DNA of 64,000 bases from Spirosoma aerolatum (GTDB lineage Bacteria; Bacteroidota; Bacteroidia; Cytophagales; Spirosomataceae). Below are positions 9,745 through 17,386 of the stretch, one piece after another; positions within the stretch are counted from its first letter, which is position 1; each line of letters starts with the position of its first letter. The DNA lies in the NCBI RefSeq assembly GCF_002056795.1, contig NZ_CP020104.1:3297001-3361000 (forward strand), given 5' to 3'. Made by a program: the position numbers and the translations under genes. A model generated the notes under the pieces. It saw only the letters and a list, made by a program, of their open reading frames with translations. It had not been told where the DNA came from and made no database searches.

Positions 9745-12285
9745 TTAATGACTTCTTTTTAACTCATCAGCCTGTTGTGGGGTAAGAACTAAGCCACGTA
9801 CTTCAGGATACCGTTCGGTGGCCATAGTCAGGGCGTTACGCAACCAGTCGCGCTCCTTTGCTCCCGATGTATGGGTACCACAATGCGTTACCAAAATGGG
9901 CTTTTGGCGGATGTTGTAGTCTATATGTAACCGGATTGTATTGTGCATCAACTGATACAGGGCCGCAAAGGAATGGATCTGACTGTCGTCGTTCGAAAGC
10001 GGCTTATTGGTAATGTTAAGCCCTATCCAGTCAATTGAAGCCCCCCCAGGGTAGTAATCGACAATGGTTGATGGCTGAGTGGGGCACCACACCCATACGC
10101 TGTTGGTCAATTGCTGCTGACGACAAAACGTTACCAGATATTGCCAGGCCTTCTCATACAGTTTAAGGGTTGTTTCTTGTCGGGTGCCCCACTGGTACGT
10201 AGTATCATCAAATTCTGGGGCAAAACAGATGAGTAGGGGTTGATTATTACGTTTCAGGTTATTGGTAAACGACAGCAGCTGGTCATTGTATGTACCTTGG
10301 CAGATGTTACGCAGAAATGATTGCAAAACCTTTTCTGAGTTTTCTGAAAGCCCAGTGTAGGTTGGCTCCAGATAGAGCAAAGGTATTTGACGGGACGCTA
10401 TCGACAAGTTCGGCTGGTTCAATGCATGCTTGCCAGTAGTGGACCATGCTAAGTGTTGGGGAACAATAACTTTGTCAGGCACAGGAATTGATTTATGAAC
10501 ATTGTCCCTGGCTGGGTCCAGTCCATAATAAAACGATTGGGTAGTAGCATATCGGAGATCGAACGGAAGCCGGGCTGTTTTTTTACGACTGGTATACGCT
10601 ACCAAGCCGGTTGTGGCAATCAGTAGGACGACAAATAAGGGAATGGCTGAAAAGCGAAGCCAGCGATAAAGACCATACCGAACATGCCAGAAGGCAATTC
10701 GTAACGGCCAGAAAACAGGTCGCTGAAACGAAATTCGGGGGGCTATCCATGTTTTCATACGGGCCAGCCAGACTTCCTGACCGATCAGCACATTCAGCGA
10801 CAGAATAACCACGTTGAGTAGTCCGAAGCCTATCATGAGCTGGGAGTAGATATTACTGACTGCAAACCGGCCGTAATGATAAATGCTGTAACCAATAGCA
10901 CCCAGCGTCAATAGAATCATTACCAGATTAGGGAGGCACAGCACAAGATTGTTCCGGGGCTGGTCGCGCTTGGGGGTTGGTAGGTAAGGAACTTCGACAC
11001 GGAAAATGGTGTAGATCAGCCCCAAAACGTATACCCACCAGGTTCCACTGCTTAAAATACCTCCAAAAATATGAAAGCCCGCTTCATGCTTTTCGATCAA
11101 CCATCGTTGCGAATACTGCCGGATTAAAAATGCGGTGAGCAGTAGGGGAAGATAGGCCGTGGCAAATAACAGAAGATCCACGTGAACTGGAAGCCGCATT
11201 GTCACCAGCGAAATGATCGGTATCAGTAAATCAAGGAATTGGACTATTCCCAGGAGATAATACAACGGCATCGTCAGGTAGTGAAGCCGCTGACGCCATG
11301 ACAACTGACTGACGATTCTTGGGTAGGTAGTAACCAGCAACTCAAACGTACCCCTCGACCATTTAAGTTGCTGCTTAAAATAAGCCGATAATGTATCCGG
11401 TACCAGACCATAGGAGAGAGGCATGGGAACATAGGCTGATTTCCACCCGTTGGCGTGTAGCAGCATTGCTGTATGCATATCTTCGGAGAGACCGGGGGCG
11501 TGACCACCGATGGAATCGAGCGCATCTCTTCGGAACGTGCAGTTAGCTCCAATGGCTTGGGCTGTTCCATAATTCCCCATACAGGTCATCATGGGGCCAT
11601 AGAACGTATACGTCTGCTCGGCTGCCCCGTAGGCAACCAGACTTTCCTTATGGTTATAATACCCCTGTACACACTGAACAAAGCCAATAGTCGGATCGTC
11701 GAAGTGGAGCAAAACGTGATCTAAGAAATCAGGGGCTGGTACGTGGTCAGGGTCAATCACCAGGCATATTTCGCCAGTGGCCTGCTGAAGCGCATGGTTG
11801 ATATTGCCAGCTTTGGCGTCTTTTTTGTCGGTGCGTGTAACATGCCGTACGCCCAATTCTGCACAAATCTGTCGTAAGTAAGGGTCATTGGCTTCGTCGC
11901 AGAGGTATGTTGTATGCGGATAAGAGATCGCCTGAATGGCTCGCAGAGAATTGATAACCATGTCGTGCGGTTCGCCGGGGCAGTAGGTTGTCAATACATC
12001 GACTCGCCAGGTCCGGGTAGAGGGGGGCACAACCAACGGTTTCACCTGCCAGTAATGGTACCATTCGTGGAGTAGTCGGAAGAGCTTGAAGAATACTGAT
12101 ACGGTTAACATGCCAAACAGCCAGCCATAGCCCCGATTTCCCGGTTGTAGATACACGCCTAAAAAGGCTACAATAAAAAAGAGACCGGCAATGATCAAAA
12201 TCCGAATAGGCTGCCTGTCGCTTGGCTTATAGGCAAAGTTATAGGCAGCGTTCGGCGAACGGTGAAGATGAGTAAGCCAGTTCAT
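9745..12285 (-). CDS. Membrane GT2 polysaccharide synthase fused to degenerate GH26-like domain
   Basis: The N-terminal half is a cellulose-synthase-like processive GT2: two membrane segments near the start, then CDEAND, the DxD-type VIDPDH, an acceptor-site SED and a QQLKW motif (family pattern Q-x-x-R-W with Lys for Arg), followed by a multi-pass region. The C-terminal 250 residues resemble GH26 mannanase/lichenase barrels: WVWCP, YYPGG and DWIGLN match the family landmarks. The acid/base position keeps Glu (FAPEFD, Glu691, codon 10213-10215). The nucleophile strand, normally an E-F-G motif, reads LVTHCGTH, with His801 (codon 9883-9885) in place of Glu. The extracytoplasmic domain is therefore probably a non-hydrolytic glycan-binding or chain-handling module. 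ATG at 12285 is preferred over an in-frame GTG at 12312. It is transcribed divergently from a glycosidase lipoprotein at 12455, suggesting a synthase/hydrolase pair. Polymer identity is unknown. Confidence 0.85.
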   Translation of the reverse strand: MNWLTHLHRSPNAAYNFAYKPSDRQPIRILIIAGLFFIVAFLGVYLQPGNRGYGWLFGMLTVSVFFKLFRLLHEWYHYWQVKPLVVPPSTRTWRVDVLTTYCPGEPHDMVINSLRAIQAISYPHTTYLCDEANDPYLRQICAELGVRHVTRTDKKDAKAGNINHALQQATGEICLVIDPDHVPAPDFLDHVLLHFDDPTIGFVQCVQGYYNHKESLVAYGAAEQTYTFYGPMMTCMGNYGTAQAIGANCTFRRDALDSIGGHAPGLSEDMHTAMLLHANGWKSAYVPMPLSYGLVPDTLSAYFKQQLKWSRGTFELLVTTYPRIVSQLSWRQRLHYLTMPLYYLLGIVQFLDLLIPIISLVTMRLPVHVDLLLFATAYLPLLLTAFLIRQYSQRWLIEKHEAGFHIFGGILSSGTWWVYVLGLIYTIFRVEVPYLPTPKRDQPRNNLVLCLPNLVMILLTLGAIGYSIYHYGRFAVSNIYSQLMIGFGLLNVVILSLNVLIGQEVWLARMKTWIAPRISFQRPVFWPLRIAFWHVRYGLYRWLRFSAIPLFVVLLIATTGLVAYTSRKKTARLPFDLRYATTQSFYYGLDPARDNVHKSIPVPDKVIVPQHLAWSTTGKHALNQPNLSIASRQIPLLYLEPTYTGLSENSEKVLQSFLRNICQGTYNDQLLSFTNNLKRNNQPLLICFAPEFDDTTYQWGTRQETTLKLYEKAWQYLVTFCRQQQLTNSVWVWCPTQPSTIVDYYPGGASIDWIGLNITNKPLSNDDSQIHSFAALYQLMHNTIRLHIDYNIRQKPILVTHCGTHTSGAKERDWLRNALTMATERYPEVRGLVLTPQQADELKRSH

Positions 12286-12454
12286 ATGGGTTAGATTCGA
12301 ATGGTGCCGCACGAATTTGGTTTTTCAACGGTCTGGTAACCAAGTGAATAACAGATCGTGATTTTGTATTCGTATGACGTAATTCGTATCTTTTATGACT
12401 TTGAAAGTTATCCTGAGTCAAAATAGAGGAAGGATAAATTTTGATACTGTATTG

Positions 12455-13768
12455 ATGCGTACGGGTTTACTAGTATTCAGTCTACTGGCGGGCCATCTAC
12501 TGACGGGTTGCCATGGGTCAACGGCTCCTAACAATGAAACTTCCTCGACAGTTAAGCCAACGGCTATTCACTGGACTGGGCAATCGTATGAGTTATTGCG
12601 AAATGGGAAACCTTACTTTATTCAGGGGGCGGGTGGTAAGAGCCATTTTGAACGTCTGAAAGCCTGTGGAGGAAACTCGATCCGAATCTGGGACGACCTC
12701 GACGCCGATCAGATTTTAGCGCAGGCGCAACGGCTGGACCTTACCGTACTGTTTGGAATTTGGGTAGCTAAAGAAGCTGATGGTTTCGATTATCATGATC
12801 GACAGGCAGTTGATCAGCAATTCGAACAGATCCGAAAAACGGTACTAAAATATCGTAATCACCCGGCTTTGTTGATGTGGTGCGTGGGGAACGAGTGGGC
12901 GCAGGACGCCAATAATTTTGGGGTTTTCGATGAGGTCAACCGCATTGCGGCCATGATTCATGAACTTGATCCCGATCATCCGGTTACAACCGCTATTGCC
13001 CCCGATAGTGGCCGGGCTATCTGGCTCGTTCGTGAGCGATGCCCTGAGATCGACATCCTTTCGTTTAATGTGTATGGTACCATTTCATCAGTTACCCAGT
13101 ACCTGAAAGAAGGCGGGTGGACTAAGCCGTACTTAATCTCAGAGTTTGGGGCTAAAGGTTATTGGGAAGAGCCGCATACGCCCTGGGAAACCGCTATCGA
13201 ACCAACCAGTCAGCAGAAGTACGAATTTGTCAGGCATACCTATCCGCAATACATTGGTTCCCGGCCTCCCAATTGCTTAGGGTCGTATATGTTTTACTGG
13301 GGCAGTAAGCAGGAGGATACCCATACTTGGTTTAGTATGTTCGATGAACAAGGTCGGGAAACTTCCCTGGTTGGGCTCATGCAGGAACTCTGGACGAAAC
13401 GTGTGCCTGATAATCAGTCACCTGTTATTCGGCAGATACGCATCGATGGAGCTATTAAAATGGGTGTCCAATGGTCAGCAGCAGAACGCGTTCATCAGGT
13501 TCAGGTACTGGCTACCGACGCTGATAACGACTCACTGACGTATCATTGGGAAATAAAACCGGCTGCCCGACTAACCGCTGATTATATTGATACGCCAATC
13601 CAGACTATTGATGGTCTGATTACCTCAACGGCTATAAACGCCATTCAATTCGTACTGCCTTCCAAACCAGGTGCATACAGGCTATTTGTGTTCGTTTACG
13701 ACACTCACCAACACGTAGCTACTGCCAATGTGCCCTTTTTAGTGAAAGGCGAAAAAGCAGTTCAGTAA
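12455..13768 (+). CDS. Lipoprotein TIM-barrel glycoside hydrolase with C-terminal Ig/PKD-like domain
   Basis: Starting at ATG 12455 gives a classic lipoprotein signal (basic start, hydrophobic stretch, lipobox LLTGC); the frame extends upstream to 12395 but that adds a tail inconsistent with a signal peptide. The central region looks like the clan A barrel of GH2/GH5-type enzymes: N-S-I-R-I-W-D early, the acid/base in CVGNEW (Glu147) and the nucleophile in ISEFGAKG (Glu230). About residues 315-435 form a beta-rich domain with DADNDSLTYHWE, a PKD/cadherin-like motif. Both catalytic acids are present, so it should be an active retaining glycosidase anchored in the envelope. The divergent partner is a membrane glycan synthase, so trimming or turnover of that polymer is a reasonable guess. 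The family assignment within clan A is uncertain. Confidence 0.8.
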   Translation: MRTGLLVFSLLAGHLLTGCHGSTAPNNETSSTVKPTAIHWTGQSYELLRNGKPYFIQGAGGKSHFERLKACGGNSIRIWDDLDADQILAQAQRLDLTVLFGIWVAKEADGFDYHDRQAVDQQFEQIRKTVLKYRNHPALLMWCVGNEWAQDANNFGVFDEVNRIAAMIHELDPDHPVTTAIAPDSGRAIWLVRERCPEIDILSFNVYGTISSVTQYLKEGGWTKPYLISEFGAKGYWEEPHTPWETAIEPTSQQKYEFVRHTYPQYIGSRPPNCLGSYMFYWGSKQEDTHTWFSMFDEQGRETSLVGLMQELWTKRVPDNQSPVIRQIRIDGAIKMGVQWSAAERVHQVQVLATDADNDSLTYHWEIKPAARLTADYIDTPIQTIDGLITSTAINAIQFVLPSKPGAYRLFVFVYDTHQHVATANVPFLVKGEKAVQ

Positions 13769-13784
13769 CTCCGATAAAAGTGCT

Positions 13785-15224
13785 TTACAGAAGCCCCTGT
13801 CGGTAAGCTTTTATCTGGTCGAAGGAAAGCTTATAAGCCAGTGTGAGAACGGCATAAATGGCACCCCCAATAGCAATTTCGGCGAATGCATTGATTGGCC
13901 CCGAATACCCAATAAGCATTTTATAGATACTGATAATTGCCACCATAATCAGACAGAATGTGATGGGCTTTGCAATGTTTTTCAGGAAGTCCCCGAAAAA
14001 GTCGCCAATCAGGTAGTTGACCATGCCAAAATTCACAAGCATATTCAGGAAGGTAGTCAGCAGGAAGGCGATGGCAATGCCCATAACCCCCCAGTATGTA
14101 CCAAATAGGTACACTAAGGGAATCTTGACAATCAATGTTCCCAGGTTAAGGTAAAATAGCAGACTGGGCTTCCCTCTCGTAAAGGCTACGGTATAGAGTG
14201 GGTGGCTCAGGCAGATAAAAACGCCTACAAATACGAAAATTCGGATAAGTTCGATGCTTTTCTCCCAACCTGGGCCATATATCAATGGAACAACCGTATC
14301 GGCCGTAATGAAGAGACCTGCCAGAAGGGGTAAATTGCAATAACTGATAAAGTCCAGAATTTTCAGATACGATTTCCGAAGCTCAGACGTATTTTCTTTC
14401 ATGCGCGCCAGAATCGGATAGGCTACCTGTAGAATGATCGGATTGAGTTTCATGATCGGAAATACACAGAGCTGGTAAGCTACCGTATAATACCCCAGCA
14501 TTTTAACGCCCAGCATTCCGCCCAGAAAAATATTGTCGGTATTCGATTGAACGTAGCCCAGGAATCCATCGCCCATGTTGTAAACCCCGAAGCGGAGGTG
14601 TTCTTTAATCGTGTAAATATTAAAGTACAATTTGGGAATAAAGAACTTTAGGCCGAACGCAATCTGCAAAATGGATCGTGTTGTTTGTGATACGAGCGAT
14701 CCGATGATGAGCGATAATTCATGGTAACCATTATAGGCCAGCGTAACCGTAACCGCTGTTCCTAATACCGAACCCGTAATGTCGATGATGGCAACCGATT
14801 TGAACCGAAGCTCTTTTTCAAGCAAAAACATATAGATCTGCCCGAAATACACAATCACGAAATAATACGAGGATAGATTGAGTACCTGCGCCAGTTTGGG
14901 TTCGTGATAAAAAGCGATAATCGATGGGCTACTAAGATGAATAACAATGAAAATCACGAACCCCACCAGCAAATTCAGGTAGTAGAGGGTCGATAACACA
15001 TTGCGGTCGCTTTCCTGCTTGTAAATAATGGAGTTAGCAAAGCCCAGGTTCGCGAAAACCTGAAAAAAGGCAAGAATCAGGTTGCTTACACTGACAATAC
15101 CAAAATCGGAAGGCGCTAATACGCGAGCCAGAACGGCCACTTGTATGAACTGAAAAAGGGTAGCGATGCCCGTCGAAACGGTAATCCACTTTCCCCCGTT
15201 CATTGCCTTTTGTGTATTACTCAT
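13785..15224 (-). CDS. Polysaccharide flippase, MOP superfamily (Wzx/WzxC-like)
   Basis: 479 residues with 12-14 predicted membrane segments and no catalytic motif. The N-terminal pattern (GGKWITVSTG, then VLARVLAPSDFGIVSV and ANLGFANSIIYKQ) is typical of the Polysacc_synt_3 group, which flips lipid-linked oligosaccharides across the inner membrane. A close paralogue lies at 60969-62405 and shares the same start region, the G-x-x-Y-N-x-G-D-G motif and the LxPxxLQVAYPILARxK stretch. It converges with the glycosidase at 12455, with 16 bp between the stops. The substrate cannot be read from the sequence. Confidence 0.92.
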   Translation of the reverse strand: MSNTQKAMNGGKWITVSTGIATLFQFIQVAVLARVLAPSDFGIVSVSNLILAFFQVFANLGFANSIIYKQESDRNVLSTLYYLNLLVGFVIFIVIHLSSPSIIAFYHEPKLAQVLNLSSYYFVIVYFGQIYMFLLEKELRFKSVAIIDITGSVLGTAVTVTLAYNGYHELSLIIGSLVSQTTRSILQIAFGLKFFIPKLYFNIYTIKEHLRFGVYNMGDGFLGYVQSNTDNIFLGGMLGVKMLGYYTVAYQLCVFPIMKLNPIILQVAYPILARMKENTSELRKSYLKILDFISYCNLPLLAGLFITADTVVPLIYGPGWEKSIELIRIFVFVGVFICLSHPLYTVAFTRGKPSLLFYLNLGTLIVKIPLVYLFGTYWGVMGIAIAFLLTTFLNMLVNFGMVNYLIGDFFGDFLKNIAKPITFCLIMVAIISIYKMLIGYSGPINAFAEIAIGGAIYAVLTLAYKLSFDQIKAYRQGLL

Positions 15225-15404
15225 TTATTATCGTATGGGTTAGCAAGTCGTACTGGTTGATGAATTGTTACAGCCAGGTCTCATTGGATAATAATTGCTG
15301 ATCTGACGTTCATAACGTAACGGATTTCTATGTTAAGACTTTCTTTTCTTCTTCATGTAACACCTGATGGGCTTTCTTTGAGTTACTGGTATGTGTGCGG
15401 TCGC

Positions 15405-16412
15405 TCAGCGAAACAGAAAAACGCGGCCGGTTTGGCTAATTTCTCGTTTAGGTAGAGTAACGGATTGATAGGTAACGATCCAGGTGTAGGTATCGGCAGG
15501 GCAGGGCGATCCGTTGAAGGTGCCATCCCAGGTTTCGGCTGGATTTTGACTGCTGAAAATTAAATTTCCCCACCTATTGAAGACTCGGATACTAAATGCA
15601 TTTGAAGTTCTGAGCTGAGTGAAAAAAGCCAGCCGATCGTTCATGCCGTCATTATTTGGGCTAAAGGCATCAGGGATATAAACGGTTTCGGGTTGATCGG
15701 GACACTCACCACATTGTCGCACCTGGAAATCGTCGAGGGCCATATCATTTCCGCAACCATAATCCCCCTGATTGTTAATTAATTTGATAACAATATCTTC
15801 GGTCGATGTTGGAGCCGTAAATAGTACTGAGCAACGGCGCCAGGTGGGCGTATCCGTCTGTGGAATCTGACCAATGGTGAGGCTCTGAATGACGAGCCCT
15901 TCTGAGGTTTCGATGCTAATGGATAAGTTCGGGATCAGTGCATTCAGGCAGGTTTCGGTACGAAGCAGATTCATGACCCAGAACGAAACTTCGTACGACG
16001 TTCCTTTGCATAACCCTGAAACGGCCTGTTGGTAGAAAACGCCCGGTTTATTTCCGCCATTAACCACCAGCATGTTCCCCCGTATGCTTGCGGAGGTATG
16101 ATCCCGATCGACGGCATACCAGGTTGAATTGAAGCAGGTACCATCGAGCGAGGACAAAACTGCGTATTGTCCATCGCCAGGACAGTCGATCGGCTCAAAT
16201 TCATAAGTAGTCTGATTGGCAATCGAAACGGGATTACCTGCTACGCCAAATGTTTGGTCAATTACCAGTTCGCCGGCGGGATTAGCGCATTGCTGTGCCG
16301 TAACCAGTTGGGGGCGGGCATAGAGGAAACAGGCAATCAGACCGATTGCAAGGCGTAACGTAATGGATAGCCGATGGCTATTCCTGATAACTTTGCGAGC
16401 CGCACCTATCAT
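15405..16412 (-). CDS. Secreted protein with type B T9SS (gliding motility-associated) C-terminal domain
   Basis: 335 residues: a long Sec-type signal with a hydrophobic core at about 20-35; a Cys-containing beta-rich central domain with the feature GNMLVVNGG and a jelly-roll-like pattern; and a C-terminal domain from about residue 240 (YIPDAFSPNNDGMND, FNRWGNLIF, TWDGTFNG, ending GRVFLFR) that matches the CHU_C/type B sorting signal recognised by the type IX secretion system. A paralogue at 54350-55837 has the same head and tail plus an extra Ig-like domain. Both sit inside polysaccharide gene blocks, suggesting surface-displayed proteins that act with the glycan, perhaps as adhesins. Function is otherwise unknown. 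Confidence 0.88.
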   Translation of the reverse strand: MIGAARKVIRNSHRLSITLRLAIGLIACFLYARPQLVTAQQCANPAGELVIDQTFGVAGNPVSIANQTTYEFEPIDCPGDGQYAVLSSLDGTCFNSTWYAVDRDHTSASIRGNMLVVNGGNKPGVFYQQAVSGLCKGTSYEVSFWVMNLLRTETCLNALIPNLSISIETSEGLVIQSLTIGQIPQTDTPTWRRCSVLFTAPTSTEDIVIKLINNQGDYGCGNDMALDDFQVRQCGECPDQPETVYIPDAFSPNNDGMNDRLAFFTQLRTSNAFSIRVFNRWGNLIFSSQNPAETWDGTFNGSPCPADTYTWIVTYQSVTLPKREISQTGRVFLFR

Positions 16413-16513
16413 ACCTGCCTATTAAGACAGTATTCTATTTTTTTGGTCACCATTTATAGGATTGTATCGTTTTATTGTGTATAAATTGTTGGATTTTATA
16501 AACTAATAGATTC

Positions 16514-17278
16514 GTGTTGAATCGAAGCAGTACTGATTCTGTCATCAGGTGTACAACGCTGTCATCCACAAAATGGGAAGACTGGACGGTCTGCCCTTAT
16601 ACGGATCCATTGGCTGTTTTTCGATTTGAATGGCCACGTCAGATAGAGCTAGACGAATTATTGAGTGAACTCTCGTTTGCTGAGATCGAGCGGGCGAAAC
16701 GTTTCCGTCGGCAGGAGGATCAGCTTCGTTTTGCGTATGGTCGATGTATACTTCGACGGTTGCTTGGAAATTACATTGGTCAGCCGCTTGCCAGTATAGA
16801 ATTGACCGAAGGCATGAACCGAAAGCCAGTATTTACTAATTCGCCCGGTTGGCAGTTTAATATATCCCACTCTGGCAATTGGGTTCTGGTGGCTATTAGT
16901 ACCGTATGGGTTGGTGTCGATCTGGAGAAATCCATTCAGGGCTTTGACTTTCAGGGTATTGTTTCTCAGAGTTTTAGTAAGTCTGAGCAGCAGTTTGTCG
17001 ATAAAAGCCTTAACCGCGTTAACGCATTTTATACAATCTGGACGAGGAAAGAAGCGCTGGTCAAGGCAACGGCAAAAGGCGTTGATGAAGATTTTGTGCG
17101 GGTCCCCTCGCTGGACGGTATCCATTCTGTCGATAGTCTGGTAATTGGGAGTTCAGGTGACTGGCTGGTAAACAGCTTTTGGGTGGCAGAGGGGTATACG
17201 GCAGCGGTGGCCTACCCAGGCACGATTAAAGGACCTCTATTTTATACGCTCGATAGCCGATTTTTTAGGCGTGGCTAA
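16514..17278 (+). CDS. Sfp-type 4'-phosphopantetheinyl transferase
   Basis: 254 residues, usual size for the Sfp/Gsp family. Key motifs are present: FNISHSG (CoA-binding region), VGVDLE (Mg-binding acid pair) and the C-terminal WTRKEALVKATAKG. The enzyme transfers 4'-phosphopantetheine from CoA to Ser of carrier domains. Its location 7 kb from the NRPS/PKS genes makes activation of the two PCPs and the ACP at 505, 3568 and 8695 the likely job. GTG at 16514 is the first start in frame; a TTG follows at once. It is transcribed divergently from the T9SS cargo gene, across about 100 bp of AT-rich sequence. Confidence 0.93.
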   Translation: MLNRSSTDSVIRCTTLSSTKWEDWTVCPYTDPLAVFRFEWPRQIELDELLSELSFAEIERAKRFRRQEDQLRFAYGRCILRRLLGNYIGQPLASIELTEGMNRKPVFTNSPGWQFNISHSGNWVLVAISTVWVGVDLEKSIQGFDFQGIVSQSFSKSEQQFVDKSLNRVNAFYTIWTRKEALVKATAKGVDEDFVRVPSLDGIHSVDSLVIGSSGDWLVNSFWVAEGYTAAVAYPGTIKGPLFYTLDSRFFRRG

Positions 17279-17324
17279 TGGGTTATGGTCGCTTAAATAC
17301 GTAGTATCTGTTCGCGAAAATGGG

Positions 17325-17332
17325 TAAATTTG
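17325..17332 (+). promoter_or_regulatory. Bacteroidota -7 promoter element
   Basis: TAAATTTG matches the TAnnTTTG -7 consensus of the Bacteroidota housekeeping sigma factor. It lies 54 bp before the ATG at 17387. A good -33 TTG at the expected spacing is not evident, so support is moderate. It would drive the dehydrogenase operon running to 23505. Confidence 0.45.
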
Positions 17333-17386
17333 AGGAATGGTAAATTTTACTATTTAAAGTAATTGTTACCTTTTACCCAGAGTCTC

